This document shows positions 43,178-54,503 of a DNA stretch of 64,000 bases, piece by piece; positions within the stretch are counted from its first letter, which is position 1, and each line of letters opens with the position of its first letter. This DNA is from Rhyzopertha dominica. Lineage: Eukaryota; Arthropoda; Insecta; Coleoptera; Bostrichidae. Location: assembly GCA_025024175.1 (NCBI GenBank), contig QCXZ01000064.1, positions 12,400,001 through 12,464,000 of the forward strand, written 5' to 3'. A program made the position numbers and the translations under genes. The notes beneath the pieces are model-generated. The model did no database searches. It saw nothing but the letters and a program-made list of their open reading frames with translations, and was not told where the DNA came from.

Positions 43178-45369
43178 CAGGGTGATTTTTTGAAAACTTC
43201 ACACCTTAAATAACTTTAAATAGAGGAAAAATTTTGCAAAGACAGGTAAACTTTTGTTTGCAGGGGGACAACTTTTGAGATAAGTTTTTAACGGATAGCG
43301 CTTACCCTCTTAGCGGGGTAGATACCCCTTCAAAAATTTTAAATGAAACTACCCATCTTACGATACATCATTTAAAAGCATATTACACAAGGAGTCTTGC
43401 CATGTAATTAGTTTTACTATTTTTTACCCATTGACGGGGTAGTGAGTCAAAAAGTGCATTGTAGCAAGTGGCTTATAAAATGGAATATTTTGGACTCTTT
43501 TTTTTAACAAAATTTATTGTCTTGCAGTTACAATAAAAATTGTCCTTACTTAAGCCTAAAAAACTTGTTAAAAAATAATTGTTACACCTAAGCAAAATGC
43601 CAAAAATACTTAAAATTTTCTTTCGACATACTTGATATTGCAACTCGACAGTTTATACTAATTTGGCTAAATAATTATCTACTTTGTGTTTCCAATTTTT
43701 TGTTTCAACTTTTTGGCTACTTCTTTGGCACGACCATCTTTTTGTTCACATTCCTTTTTATAAATCGCGTGAAATTTTAAAGTGAGAGTCCAAGTGATAA
43801 TGGTTTATTCAACTGCCGAAAGGGTAGAAATAATTTTTATTTACGGTGCTGAGCATAGCTGTGCTCGTGCGTCAGCAAGGGTGTTTAACGAACGGCACCC
43901 CGATAAAAATGTTGACGCTAGGTACATTCTCGATCTCGTGCAGATTTTTCGAGACACTGGATCTGCAGTAAACAAAAAAGGGCAGGTAATAGAGTCGTTG
44001 ATGAAATGGTTCAACTTGAAGTACTTGGTCATTTTGCAATGGATCCGACTAGCTCTTTGCGTAACATTTCTACAGCCACTGGACTTTCTTATTCATCTGT
44101 AAGGAAAGTTACAAAACTGCACAAATTCCATCCCTATAAGATGAAAACTCTCCAGGAACTCGGCGAAGATGACTTCGATAGAAGACTGAAATTTTGCGAA
44201 ATTATGACAGAAAAGATTATAGTAAATCCAAATCTAATAAAAAATATCTGCTTCAGTGATGAATGCACATTTTTTTGAACGGCTCTGTAAATAAACATAA
44301 CGTCAGGTCAGGTCAGGTCATTGATGGGACGCTAAATGGGGGAATGTATTTAGAATTACTTGATAACGTTATTGATCCTTTAATCACAGAGCAATTAGAA
44401 AACCAACGTGACCCTGAAGGAAATCCAATGTTGGATGAATACGAATTGTTTTACCAACATGATGGAGCCCCACCGCATTACGCCATTAATGTGCGAAATT
44501 GGTTAAATCATAGATTTCCTCTTCACTGGATTGGTAGGCGTGGAACAATTGAATGGCCGCCACGATCACCCGATTTGACTGCTTTAGATTTCTTTCTATG
44601 GGGTCATTTAAAATCTGTGGTTTACAAAACACAACCTACTAGCTTGGACGATCTGCGAGAAAGAATTATTAACGAGTGCAGGAGGATTCCATCTGAAACT
44701 TTCCGAAAAGTGCAGCAGGAGTTCGAGAACCGTCTGTATTATTGTATGGAAAGAGGTGGTGCACATTTTGAGAATCTATTGTAAGGTTTGAATTTCTATG
44801 GTTTTGTTCACACTGTTTTTGGAGTTACAAATAAATAATTTTTCTTTTTCGTGGACATGGACTTTCTAAAAAATTACATGATAAATACTTTAATGTTAAT
44901 AATAATGTTAAAAGAAAATTTTCAGTATTCTGGGAGTTTTTTTTAAGTGTCATATGGTTTGTCAAGTTGTTTGTTTAAATTTTGGGTTCTCGTAAGGACA
45001 AATTTTATTTCCGCTCTAAAATAAAATACATTTTGTTGAAAAGAGTCCAAAATATTCAATTTAATAAGCAACCTGTTTCGTAGGCACTATTAATCTATTA
45101 CCCCGTCAATAAGTTAAACGTGGTAAAACTAATTACATGGCCAGACTCTTTGTGAAATAAGCTTTCAAATGATGTATCACAAGATGGATAGTTCCATTTA
45201 AAATTTTTAAAGGGGTGTCTACCCTGCTCAGAGAGTAAGCACTATCCATTAGAAACTTATCTCAAAAGTTGTCCCCCTGCAAACAAAAGTTTACCTGTTT
45301 TTGCAAATTTTTAAATTTTTGCTATATTTAAAGTTATTTAAGGTGTGAAGTTTTCAAAAAATCACCCGG
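43178..45369 (+). mobile_element. IS630-Tc1-mariner element (DD41D) with ~300-bp TIRs
   Basis: The element is 2192 bp with TA flanks at 43176-43177 and 45370-45371. The ends read CAGGGTGATTTTTTGAAAAC on the left and CCGGGTGATTTTTTGAAAAC on the minus strand at right. The inverted arms continue over several hundred bases, with blocks such as TTTGTTTGCAGGGGGACAAC (43252) and the mirrored GTTGTCCCCCTGCAAACAAA (45270), and TGATGTATCA near both. A transposase relic lies between the arms. The palindromic 21413-23221 element has similar CAGGGTGA-type ends. Confidence 0.9.
43800..44784 (+). pseudogene. DD41D transposase, two frameshifts
   Basis: The ATG at 43800 starts MVYSTAERVEIIFIYGAEHS and the N-terminal HTH (CARASARVFNERHPDKN). 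After a shift near 43990 come GHFAMDPTSSLRNISTATGL (second HTH), KMKTLQELGEDDFDRRLKFC and the first catalytic Asp in ICFSDECTFF. A second shift follows at a T7 run near 44272, then RDPEGNPMLDEYELF, YQHDGAPPHYAINVRNWLNH and PRSPDLTALDFFLWGHLK. Counting from HDGA to ALDFF gives 41 residues between Asps, hence DD41D. The C-terminus ERGGAHFENLL is complete. A GTCAG tandem (44302-44320) sits in the core. Few substitutions suggest moderate age. Confidence 0.9.
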
Positions 45370-45371
45370 TA

Positions 45372-46109
45372 TATTACAAAAGTTTAAAGCTACCAATTTG
45401 TCTTAATAAAACATCTAGGTAAGACACACAAACAAAAACAAACACCAACAAATAAGGAAAACCGGAATTTACGAAATACAGTAGTTATATAGTTAGACTG
45501 CCAAGCTAAGAAAACGATAGGTACATACAAAAACTTACAGTTTTATAAAAGTTTAAGAATATTTTATTTGTTCAAATATTATTACCTACCTATAAACATT
45601 CGCTATCACTTCCCTTATTTGGCTATCGGGCGTTTTTCCGCGAGTATATTTGTTCCTTTTAAGAAAAATAGACAAACATATAACGCCACTCCGCCACTGA
45701 ATTACCATTACGCCTGTGGAAACTATGTTAAATAATAGTTAATAAGAGTTACATATTTAAAGCATTATTGTATTTTGGTAAGTGGGTGTATTATATAAAT
45801 GTTAGGTATAGGAAAATGGGATATGGAGGCGTGCGGATGCACGCACGATGTTGGATTATTAGTGTTTTCATTGAGTTAGATATTGAAGTACCACAACGCC
45901 TTTCGCATAGTAATGCCGGTTTAACTGAAATCGGGGAAATGTTTGGCTATTAATAATAATCGGTAGTAAAAAAAATTGTTGTTAAAGTTAAATGGAAGTA
46001 AAAATCACGTTTAAATACTACTTTGATTGTAAAAAAACATGTTTCAAATTAAAATTACTTTATTTTCTGAACTATTTCTTTTATGTAGTTAAATTTTGCA
46101 ATACTGACT
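45372..46109. other. Intergenic, nothing recognised
   Basis: A 60-codon open frame at 45768-45953 has no recognisable motif and is not called. No terminal repeats or tRNA-like parts were noted before the SINE at 46110. Confidence 0.35.
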
Positions 46110-46315
46110 TTTTGTCCGCACTCCTTCGGCTATTACAGATCCATTTGCCAGCCTGTGTGTATCTGACTAGCCTTCAAAAGGTCCCGGGTTCAAATCCCAG
46201 TCAAAGCTGGCAATACTTTTTCATTTCAAATATATGCCTATTAACCCGATAAAATGTTACTAACGTTCATTAAAAACGAATTCAGACAATAATTATCTTT
46301 CATTATGTATGTAGT
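46110..46315 (+). repeat. tRNA-derived SINE, copy 2
   Basis: The core reads AAAAGGTCCCGGGTTCAAATCC (B box about 46186-46196), then AGCTGGCAATACTTTTTC and GCCTATTAACCCGATAAAAT, followed by CGTTCATTAAAAACGAATTC and AGACAATAATTATCTTTC. This matches copy 3 over about 150 bp. The A-box side is weak. Confidence 0.78.
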
Positions 46316-46350
46316 GTGTTTTATTAATAATAGTAGAAATAAATATAAGA

Positions 46351-47345
46351 ATTTAGAATGGCAATGCCATCTGTCAGCATTACACTGACACGATGACAAA
46401 GCCATCTAGCTGCCTTAACAGGTACTACTTCCTAAAGGAAGTGANATGTAGCCTGACAAANTGGCATGCAACTGCATACTTCAATTTGTCAGCAGGCCCC
46501 CACGGCACTTTTCGCTAGCGGGTAAGAACCGACATACATTAAAATGCATGTCTATGCTGTGCTGTCTGCAACTTCAACCAGCTGCAGATAGATCTATTTC
46601 GCTGTCATTACAGCTCATCAGTGCAGTTTAGGTCTAGTTTACGTTTAGACAGTACAGCATAGAACTGGTTTTGCTTATATACCAAAGGAATGGTATGATG
46701 TAAGTAAGAATTTAGGATGGCAATGCCATCTGTCAGCATTACACTGACATGATGACAAAGCCACCTAGCTGCCTTAACGGGTACTACTTCCTAAAGGAAG
46801 TGACCTGTAGCCTGACAAACAGGCATGCAACTGCATACATCAATTTGTAAGCAGGCCCCCACGGCACTTTTCGCTAGCGGGTAAGAACCGACATACATTA
46901 AAATGCATGTCTATGCTGTGCTGTCTGCACCTCAACCAACTGCAGATAGGTCTATTTCGCTTTCATTACAGCTTTCATCAGCTCATACAGGTCTAGTGTA
47001 GACAGCACAGCATAGAACTGGTTTTGCTTATATACCAAAGCAATGGTATGAAGTATGCAGTTGCATGCCAATTTGTCAGGCTACAGGTCACTTCCTTTAG
47101 GAAGTAGTACCCGTTAAGGCAGCTAGGTGGCTTTGTCGTCATGTCAGTGTAATGCTGACAGATTGCATTGCCATCCTAAATTCTTACTTACATCATACCA
47201 TTGCTTTGGTATATAAGCAAAACCAGTTCTATGCTGTGCTGTCTACACTAGACCTAAACTGCAACGATTAGTTGTAATGACATCGAAATAGATCTATCTG
47301 CAGTTGGTTGAGGTGCAGACAGCACAGTACACACATGTATTTTAA
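46351..47345. repeat. Repeat family F cluster: two tandem units plus one inverted
   Basis: A unit of about 360 bp starts at 46351 and again at 46711 (TTTAGRATGGCAATGCCATC). A third unit runs in the opposite direction from about 47052 to 47345. Shared blocks are ACTTCCTAAAGGAAGTGA, TGGCATGCAACTGCATAC and GTCTATGCTGTGCTGTCTGC. The cluster can fold as one large hairpin, and each unit also contains small palindromes. There are two N bases in the first unit. It abuts the 3' side of the first RING gene, with only 134 bp to its stop codon. Confidence 0.85.
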
Positions 47346-47479
47346 TAGTAGAAGTGTTCTACCAAGTACCAAGCCAGTATTCAATTCAAACTATCATTTA
47401 TTTTGTTTTGCAAGGATCCTATTGACAATTGACATGCGACATAAACATCAGAAAGCTTATTTCACCTGCGTTAAATGTT

Positions 47480-48446
47480 TTATTCCGTCACAAAGTCTCT
47501 TTTACATAACGGACACTGGAAGGACAACTGCAGGCACTGTTTCAAGCACTGTGGATGGAACAAATGATTACAAGGTGTAATTCTTGCTCTACTCATGGTG
47601 TTCAAGCAGACAGCACAGATGTCGTTCCATTCCTGGATCTCTGTTTCTGTCGCTGGTTTAAAAGAAGCGAACGTTCTTTTTTCTAAATTCAGAATTCTGA
47701 CGTAATTGTAAAGGATGTCCTTTAGTCTTAGATATACAGCAAAATAAGTCACACAAGCTGTGAGTTCTTGGTAGGATGTAGTAAGGTGCAAGTAAACGCA
47801 AGCTACTGCTGCCATGACAGTAGCATAGGAGTATAGAACGATTGGAACATATAAATGCTCCAGGGTGTCCAAAACGTCGAATTTTAATGCTCCAATAATT
47901 TTTTGGCATATCACCAGGAATATTTTTTCCGTCGAAAAATAATACATAAACGTGAATAAGGTGTAAGTAGTTGAGGGCTGGTAATTCATTCCTTGTTCAC
48001 GCAAACAAATTACAACGGTTAGAGCCTTAGACCACTCCAAAATTATCTTTAAAATCCATTTTATGTAACACCTGTACACANTGTTATTTCTAGGTCTTGC
48101 GTATGTATCGTCGCAAATATTTTTCACCCTTGAGCTAAAATATCCTATCACCGAATAGAATAATAATGCAGTAAATGCTGTAACGATCCGTTGTTTCACT
48201 TCGTCATTTCCTCCTTGTGGTTCGTTTAGAATAATATCGCACATAATGAAGAACAGCACCTACAAACTGCGACTGTTTAAATTTCGACAATATGAAGAGA
48301 TGGAGTTACCTGGCAGACGAAAGAATATATACCCGGAATCTTTTTCAGGTAAAACTGATCCATTTCGTGCATTTCTTCACTAACCTTGTTTCCAACTCTT
48401 GTAGCTATAGCACCGACTTTAAGTAACCATGCTGAAATAAGTGCTC
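47480..48446 (-). CDS. TRC8/RNF145-like membrane RING-H2 protein A (5' end missing)
   Basis: Two exons join in frame: 48446-48310 (45 codons after a split codon; acceptor TTTCCAG|GAGC, donor TGCCAG|GTAACT) and 48259-47480 (acceptor TTTGTAG|GTGC, stop TAA). The intron is 50 bp. Several membrane segments are visible (FTALLFYSVIGYF, LFTFMYYFSTEKIFLVI, ATVMAAVACVYL, ACVTYFAVYL). After YLRLKDILYNYVR and FKPATETEIQEW comes a RING-H2: CAVC, PCNHLFHPQC and CPLC, ending VTE. This is the layout of ER-membrane TRC8/RNF139/RNF145 E3 ligases, though the chain is short. An ATG-started stretch upstream (48578, MSQTNTVTEC) gives a TGA across the only plausible splice, so the true start is unknown. One N is at 48081. 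It may be a pseudogene at its 5' end. Confidence 0.8.
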
Positions 48447-48577
48447 CTGGAAATAAGAATCTTAACTGAAGCAATTATGCAACGTACATTTCAAGTTATC
48501 AATCTGTCTTTCCAGTGTTTGATAGAGTGTCGTCTTCCAAGACGGCGTGCACTCTGTGACTGTGTTGGTTTGGGACA

Positions 48578-48729
48578 TTTTGGATATCGCTTTTGACTGA
48601 TAATTTTAATTTTTTGTATTTAGCATAAATATGACGTTAATGACTGCTGGAAATGACACGAAATGCACCTAATGTCATTTGTCAAATATAAAATATTGAT
48701 ATACAGAGTTCTACAACAACAAACATATT
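48578..48729 (-). other. Upstream flank of RING gene A, no certain exon
   Basis: The flank contains no coding motif beyond the short ATG-started stretch described with gene A. It separates that stretch from the gypsy LTR at 48730. Confidence 0.3.
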
Positions 48730-48877
48730 TGTTATGTCAAAAAGCAGCGCCAGAGTTGAAATACAAGTCAATGTTTATTATAATATAACTTTCTAGACCA
48801 ATACAAAACTAAGGTGACATATTTGCGTTGACTGTATGGCCCACTGAGATGGTCACGTCACAACCCATATATCGACA
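48730..48877 (-). repeat. Ty3/gypsy 3' LTR with polypurine tract
   Basis: On the minus strand the LTR begins TGTCGATATATGGG and ends GACATAACA (TG...CA, 148 bp). It has a TATATGG block near its start and an AATAAACATTG signal. It is directly preceded by the purine tract GGGAAAGGGGGA (48878-48889 on the plus strand as TCCCCCTTTCCC). A diverged partner lies at 53060-53152. Confidence 0.7.
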
Positions 48878-49539
48878 TCCCCCTTTCCCAACTGCAAAGT
48901 TATATCAAATCCACCACTTAAGTAACAATATAATATCAGAACACAAAACAGTATCCATTATTTTAAGAGGCGTAATCACTAATCAGAGAAATATATTGTT
49001 AATTTAACGTTTCTTCCTAGTAACCAGATTGCGATCAAGATCTGAACAGTTAACTATCTATAGTAGAATCATTTGTTATTTTACTGGTACCATTATCAAC
49101 ATTGTTTACAAACTTATCGAGCTTATCTAAAATAAACTTCTGTTCCGGTGACGTTTTATACATGTAATTTCTTTTTAAGCATGATAATAAAAACACCAAA
49201 GAGAGTATTATGCAATTCTAATAGAGAACAGTAATAATTACGCTAAAACAATGTGGCAAGCCATAAAATCAGACTCAGGACAAAAAATCAGAGGGAAACG
49301 ATTGAAGCTATCAAAATTGGAAATAAAATCATTACTGGCCAAATACAAATTGCTGAAACCTTCAACGTACGCGTCTAAAATAAAACGAACATACATCAAA
49401 CAACATGAGAAATCCACACCAAATTCTATATACCAATATCCAATAGACGAGGAAAAAAGTAAAAAATACGACAAGATCATTGAAATACAACACCTCGACG
49501 ATATAATAAAAGTACAATAACTTTTTTTTTATTATTATA

Positions 49540-50570
49540 ACTCTCCAGCAACAACCATGATCATTAACAAAATACTAGAATCTGGAATGCGTGCGTTAAA
49601 CGGGTCTTTAATTACGCCAATTTTAAAAAGTGGGGACATCCAAGATATGACAAATGGACAAATATGACAAATATCAGTAACAATAGAATTAGCAAAAGTT
49701 AATATGCATTAACACAAGTGGTAACCCACATGCAATGAGATCTAGACAACAACGAAAAAATAATAGGAGTATTCCTAGATACGGTTTGTCACATAAAACT
49801 AACGGAAACATTGGTATTAGAGGTGTAGCACTAAAATTATGTAAAACTATTTAGAAAACAGAAAACAACATGTAAAAATTCAATCTGTAGTAAACAAGGA
49901 AAGGATGGTGGAATATGGAACTTTGACAGCAAACTATTTACAGTAAATTTTAACAAAACACAATAGACATGACAGAAAACGAAACGACTGTATATAGTAT
50001 ATAGAACTAGTGTTGACAATATGAAAAACCTGGAAGTACATATTGATAAACACCTAATATGGGATATACACACATAAGTGAGACGGTTAGAACACTTACG
50101 AGTATTATCTAGAAAATCAAAGTAGTTAAGGAGATATTAAACCCTGCGCAATTACGAGTTTATTATGTTCTAATACAACCACTTCCACAATCCTGTATTC
50201 TTACTTAGGGATCTACAACAAAACATATATTACATCCTCTAGAAGTTCTACACGGAAGAATTATTAAATCCGTAAGATTACTACTATCCGCCAAAACAGG
50301 TATACAGTAAATCAAAGCTACTGAATACAAAACAACTGCACATATATCATGTTCTTATGTAACAGTAGATCATAAATATTTAACACGAAACAAAGAAAAA
50401 TAGACACTGTTCACAAACAGAGTTAATAAACCAGTAGGCCAAAGAAGCTTACACTACATAGGACCAAAATATTACAATCAGTTAAACAACAAATTAAAAA
50501 TATTAAAAATAAAAATTTACTTAAGCAAAAGTAAAGGAATGGTTGTACACTCAAGACCGGAAAATGTATA
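49540..50570 (+). mobile_element. LINE relic, RT thumb and C-terminal half
   Basis: Broken plus-strand frames carry SLITPILKSGDIQD, ENRKQHVKIQSVVNKERMVEYG, NMKNLEVHIDKHLIWDIHT, ILNPAQLRVYY and TTSTILYSYLGIY. This matches the order of a non-LTR RT from the finger start through the thumb. The catalytic box has been lost. Very AT-rich and old, it lies between the LTR and the coding relics of a Ty3/gypsy copy of opposite orientation. The K-rich open frame at 49251-49520 just upstream may belong to it but has no motif. Confidence 0.62.
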
Positions 50571-51359
50571 AATGAGTGTGCAATACATAGTTGTTACGGT
50601 AGAATTAAGTTTTATTAAATAGAGATTAGTTTAAATTTTATATTTCTTTTTGACTTCAGCAAAAAAAATAGTACTTAAGATAAATGGAACGATAGCTCCC
50701 TTTATTACTGATTTGTTATATTATTGATCCGGTACCTGCTTTTATTTCACAAGGTGTTTATAACTTAAAACATTTCTTCTGTAACTTATTAATCTTTTCG
50801 CATAAAAGCTCTGCCTCGGGAGAAGCTCCTCCAAAAATACCTCACTGACAAGAAATATATAAATGTGAAACAACTGTATAATATTTCAGAAAAATGTACT
50901 TGAGAGTTGTAAATCAATTTATTATTATTTCTGTAACAATATTGCCTGAAGGGAACTTATTGACTTTATAAGGGGAGTATCCCCTTCACAGACAATTTGG
51001 GCTTCAGTCATGTTAATTTGATCTTTCTTTCTCGGTTGACCATAATAATAATAAATGTATACCTTAATTGCTTATTTTCCGGTCCCTTTTTGACAAACTG
51101 ATTACATGTTGATGATTTTGACACAAGAATTTTAGGGACTGGCATTCCGTCCAAACATAATTTCGCTAGGTGATTTATTTAATGAAGTGTGTTACGATAC
51201 TCCAGCAATGCAATATATGGACCTAATCCCGCTTTTTATGCTTTTTTTAAGTATGGGCATACCTTTCAACCATTACATTGAAACGTGCATAATAAGAACT
51301 CGACATTATGTGGCTAAAAGTCCACTTAATAGCAAATACTTTAAAATTATTGTTCGAAA

Positions 51360-51630
51360 ACCACCATCAGAACTTACTAATAATGCTATGCGTAGTGAGC
51401 AAACTTTAATTTTAACACTGCAACTACACTTTCATTTTTGAGTCCTATTAACTCTACGAATTTGTTAAAATAGTCTACGATAAGATTAAACGCTTTAGAC
51501 TAAAAATAAAAAAATCAACACCCAACACTTCCCATGGACTATTAAGTACCTCCCTCAATTGTAGCTTTTTAAAACTGCGTTCCTTTTTGTACCGGCAATC
51601 AGGTGCAGCAATTTTTAATAACATTTTTTA
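51360..51630 (-). pseudogene. Ty3/gypsy integrase core relic
   Basis: The minus strand reads CRYKKERSFKKLQLREV (end of the zinc-binding region), LNSPWEVLGVDFF with the first catalytic Asp, then DYFNKFVELIGLKNESVVAV, LKLKFAHYA and, after a shift, SDGGFRT with the second catalytic Asp. Order and spacing match a gypsy-type integrase. Stops and shifts are frequent. Confidence 0.75.
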
Positions 51631-51639
51631 GTTATTTTC

Positions 51640-52669
51640 GCATGTTAGGTCAAAATAGTATTTTTCTCTCAGTATTTTTTAATTTTTATAGACCGAAATG
51701 ATTAATGTAAATTAACTACAAATAACTGAAATCTGATTAAGTGAAAAACAGATCCCCTCTGTCACGTCTCGTCTCATGCCCGCGTGAATCTCCACCCACT
51801 TCTCTACATCATTTATAACCGGTGTTTTCTTAATAAAATTTCGAGATAGGGCATATGCTTTACTTGTTTTTTGCAGCTTTAGTATATATCATTTAATGGC
51901 TTTTTAAAAATACTTTCCAGAGGCTCTTGATCGCTTGGTCTTTTTGTTTTTACCGTACACGTAGTGATGGGAATTTCTCACATTCATATGCAATAATTGC
52001 AAACAGTTCCTTCTTTATTTAAGCCCAACATGTTTGTGAAGGAGTTAGTGTCCTCGAGGGATATGCCATGGGCAGATTATCTAGTAATAAAATTGCACTC
52101 ACCCCTTTACTACTATCTACAAACAAAACTATATCTTTGTTTATAAATGTGATTAATGTGATTTATTGCGGGTTTGGATCAATAAGCTGGTTATTTTATA
52201 GTCTCTTTATTTGCTAGCCAAACTTTCGGAACTGTTTGGTTTCTTCTTCAGGGCTTCTAAAATACAATATAACAATACAAATATGAAGCAAAATATGAAA
52301 TTATAAAACTCACCAAATGCGAAAATGCTAATAAAACTGCCCACAATTAACAATTTAAAATCTTAACAAAACCAGTTGTAATATAAACATTCATATGGTA
52401 TATAATAAACGTATAAATATAAATAAAAATGTGCAATTATATACCAGGCTGTCATAAAATTATTTTTGACATAAATATCTGAGTACGGGAGCACTACATA
52501 ACATTTTTTTGAGTTTTTCTAATTCAGTTTTTTCCCGTGATCATACAAACTCAACATTTTTATCTGCTGTCTCATTATAGACTTATGTCACCATTCCTAA
52601 AAGCACTTGGAGTTTCCTTTTATCTTTCGGTTCCTCTAATTGCAAAATTGCATTAATTATATCACTATC
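51640..52669. other. Interior of gypsy relic, RNase H region not readable; end module
   Basis: Expected RNase H sequence is not recognisable. On the minus strand at about 52205-52256 is CCCTGAAGAAGAAACC, then TTCCGAAAG, another Penelope-type end module, so further fragments are probably inserted here. Confidence 0.35.
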
Positions 52670-53010
52670 AGCACTAGTCCTTCTTTCGTAAAAACATGAC
52701 CGATGTATTTCACATCCTTCACGTAAATTGGCACTTCGATTAAATCGCACATTTGCAAGCTACTCCCTGTTTCGCACAGTCTCCAGACGTTTGGCATACT
52801 CTTCTTTACTACTGGCCCAGACAATGTTGTCGTCAATGTATACTTCTGCTCCTAGCAGTCTCTCAAATATACTCTTAAACGTACGAGGTCAGAGCACAAA
52901 CCACATGGCAACCTTTTGTACCAATATCTTCCAAAGTTCACTGCACTAAATGTTGTTAGAAGTTCACTTTCTTTACTCAGTTTTATTTGGTAAATTCTTG
53001 TGTGGGAAGT
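52670..53010 (-). pseudogene. Ty3/gypsy reverse transcriptase relic
   Basis: Reading the minus strand from 53010: YQIKLSKESELLTTFSAVNF, GRYWYKRLPCGLCSD, then TFKSIFERLLGAEVYIDD and NIVWASSKEEYAKRLETV, then DVKYIGHVFTKEGL. These are the consecutive gypsy RT motifs, including the catalytic YIDD and the later YxGH-x-x-x-x-EG element, read in two or three frames. The RT lies immediately next to an LTR-like segment, so gag and protease are deleted. Confidence 0.82.
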
Positions 53011-53059
53011 CGATACCACTCTCCCACTACACGTTTGTTTAAACTTTGTGGATTAAGAC

Positions 53060-53152
53060 ACAGCCGTAAACTACAATCTTCTAGACCGATACAAAACTAA
53101 GATGATATTATCTGTCATGGGATGGTCGCGTTACATTCCATATACCCTGACA
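53060..53152 (-). repeat. Partial Ty3/gypsy 5' LTR
   Basis: The minus strand starts TGTCAGGGTATATGGAATG and shares CTTAGTTTTGTATYGGTCTA with the LTR at 48730-48877. The inner end is lost. Together with 48730-48877 it brackets a 4.4-kb deleted gypsy copy. Confidence 0.55.
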
Positions 53153-53690
53153 GCCTGATAGTTTCCTTAAACAAAGTGAGGTATTCTAAAATGGTAAGGA
53201 TAAAAAAAACATTGTCTCCGATAAAATAATACCTATATTTGCGTATAAAAATTTGCGTACTTACAAACAACACTAACAACGTAGAAGGAACAGTTGGCAA
53301 TTAAAAAAAGTTTATGTGCCATGTAATATTCGTTTTTTTCAATTCCCAGTTGCTGGTTATATTCAATCCTAACATAAACTATAAGTAAGAAATCTATTTA
53401 GCTAAGTATTTGCCATTAAAAGAACATTTAGGCTATATTACACAAATATCTAAATAAAAGTAACAAATGCGTAGCTCAATCTTAATAATATCCTTTGGCA
53501 TAAAGTAAATAATCAAATAGAAAGAAACATATGGCTTATAATAATTAATCGATCCTGTTAAAGCTAACCATAGATACCTAATCTAGAAATCAGTTTTATA
53601 AGGCCGAAGCAGCTTCATTCATTCATTACACTACAGTACTTAGTACAAAATAAACGTGCAGTCTCTACATCTCCATTTGTTCAGCAAGTG

Positions 53691-54503
53691 TCAGCAGAAA
53701 ATGTATTCCCTTTTGCATATGGGGCAGTTATATGAAGCGTTCAAACACTGTCTTAGACAATTTGCGTGGAACATGTGCTGACAAGGTGTTACCCTCGCTC
53801 TATCCATAGGACTTAAACAAACAGCACAAACATCGTCACAGTTCTCGATTTCCTCCGGGGTGGCATACCTAAACTTTCCAAGAACTGCTTGTTCGTCTTT
53901 TAACTTCTTCAAACAGTTCTGTATCGTGTCTTTGACACGCAAGTAGACGGTAATATATAACGCTAAACATGCAAAGTGTATTTGCCCGTAGAGAATAAGA
54001 ATAGCTACTAGAATAGAAGCTACTGTTATGGTATAGTAACGTAATATTACCGGTGCGTATAAGAATTCTAAGGCTTCCAGGGCCTTGAGACGAAGCAGAA
54101 CGAGAAATGGAGGAAAGAGATCAACAAACACCCTTTCAGTGCACATGTAGTATGTCCACGTGACGAACGTGTAAATCGCCGTGGGGTGGTAGTGTTGCAG
54201 TCCCTGTTCCAAACCAAATACCAGCAGCATGAAAGTTACTGTTATTATGAACGTGATGGCTTTCGTCCATTCCAAAACTATCTTGGTTGCCGACATCGCT
54301 ACGTGTTTGATGTTGCTGTGTTGCGTCATGTTGACTGTGACCGACCAGTCTTCTTTCTCGATCAGTTCTTTGATGTAGGAGACACAATACGCTATTACGT
54401 TGTAGAACATCAGGGTGTAGAGGCCTGTTATTCGTTTCTGTGGGCAGTTATGGCCCCCGAAGCTACAGAGCAGCACACGGTCGCAAACCATGAAGAACAC
54501 CAG
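53691..54503 (-). CDS. RING gene B, terminal exon
   Basis: The 271-codon exon (stop included) starts [17 protein letters not shown], parallel to VLFFIMCDIILNEPQGG of gene A. It carries the membrane segments and the complete RING-H2, and is fully open. Confidence 0.9.
   Translation of the reverse strand: MVFFMVCDRVLLCSFGGHNCPQKRITGLYTLMFYNVIAYCVSYIKELIEKEDWSVTVNMTQHSNIKHVAMSATKIVLEWTKAITFIITVTFMLLVFGLEQGLQHYHPTAIYTFVTWTYYMCTERVFVDLFPPFLVLLRLKALEALEFLYAPVILRYYTITVASILVAILILYGQIHFACLALYITVYLRVKDTIQNCLKKLKDEQAVLGKFRYATPEEIENCDDVCAVCLSPMDRARVTPCQHMFHANCLRQCLNASYNCPICKREYIFC

Noticed and set aside
49251..49520. Lysine-rich 89-codon plus-strand frame
   Set aside because: Low-complexity K/I/S-rich translation of AT-rich DNA next to a LINE relic; no recognisable domain.
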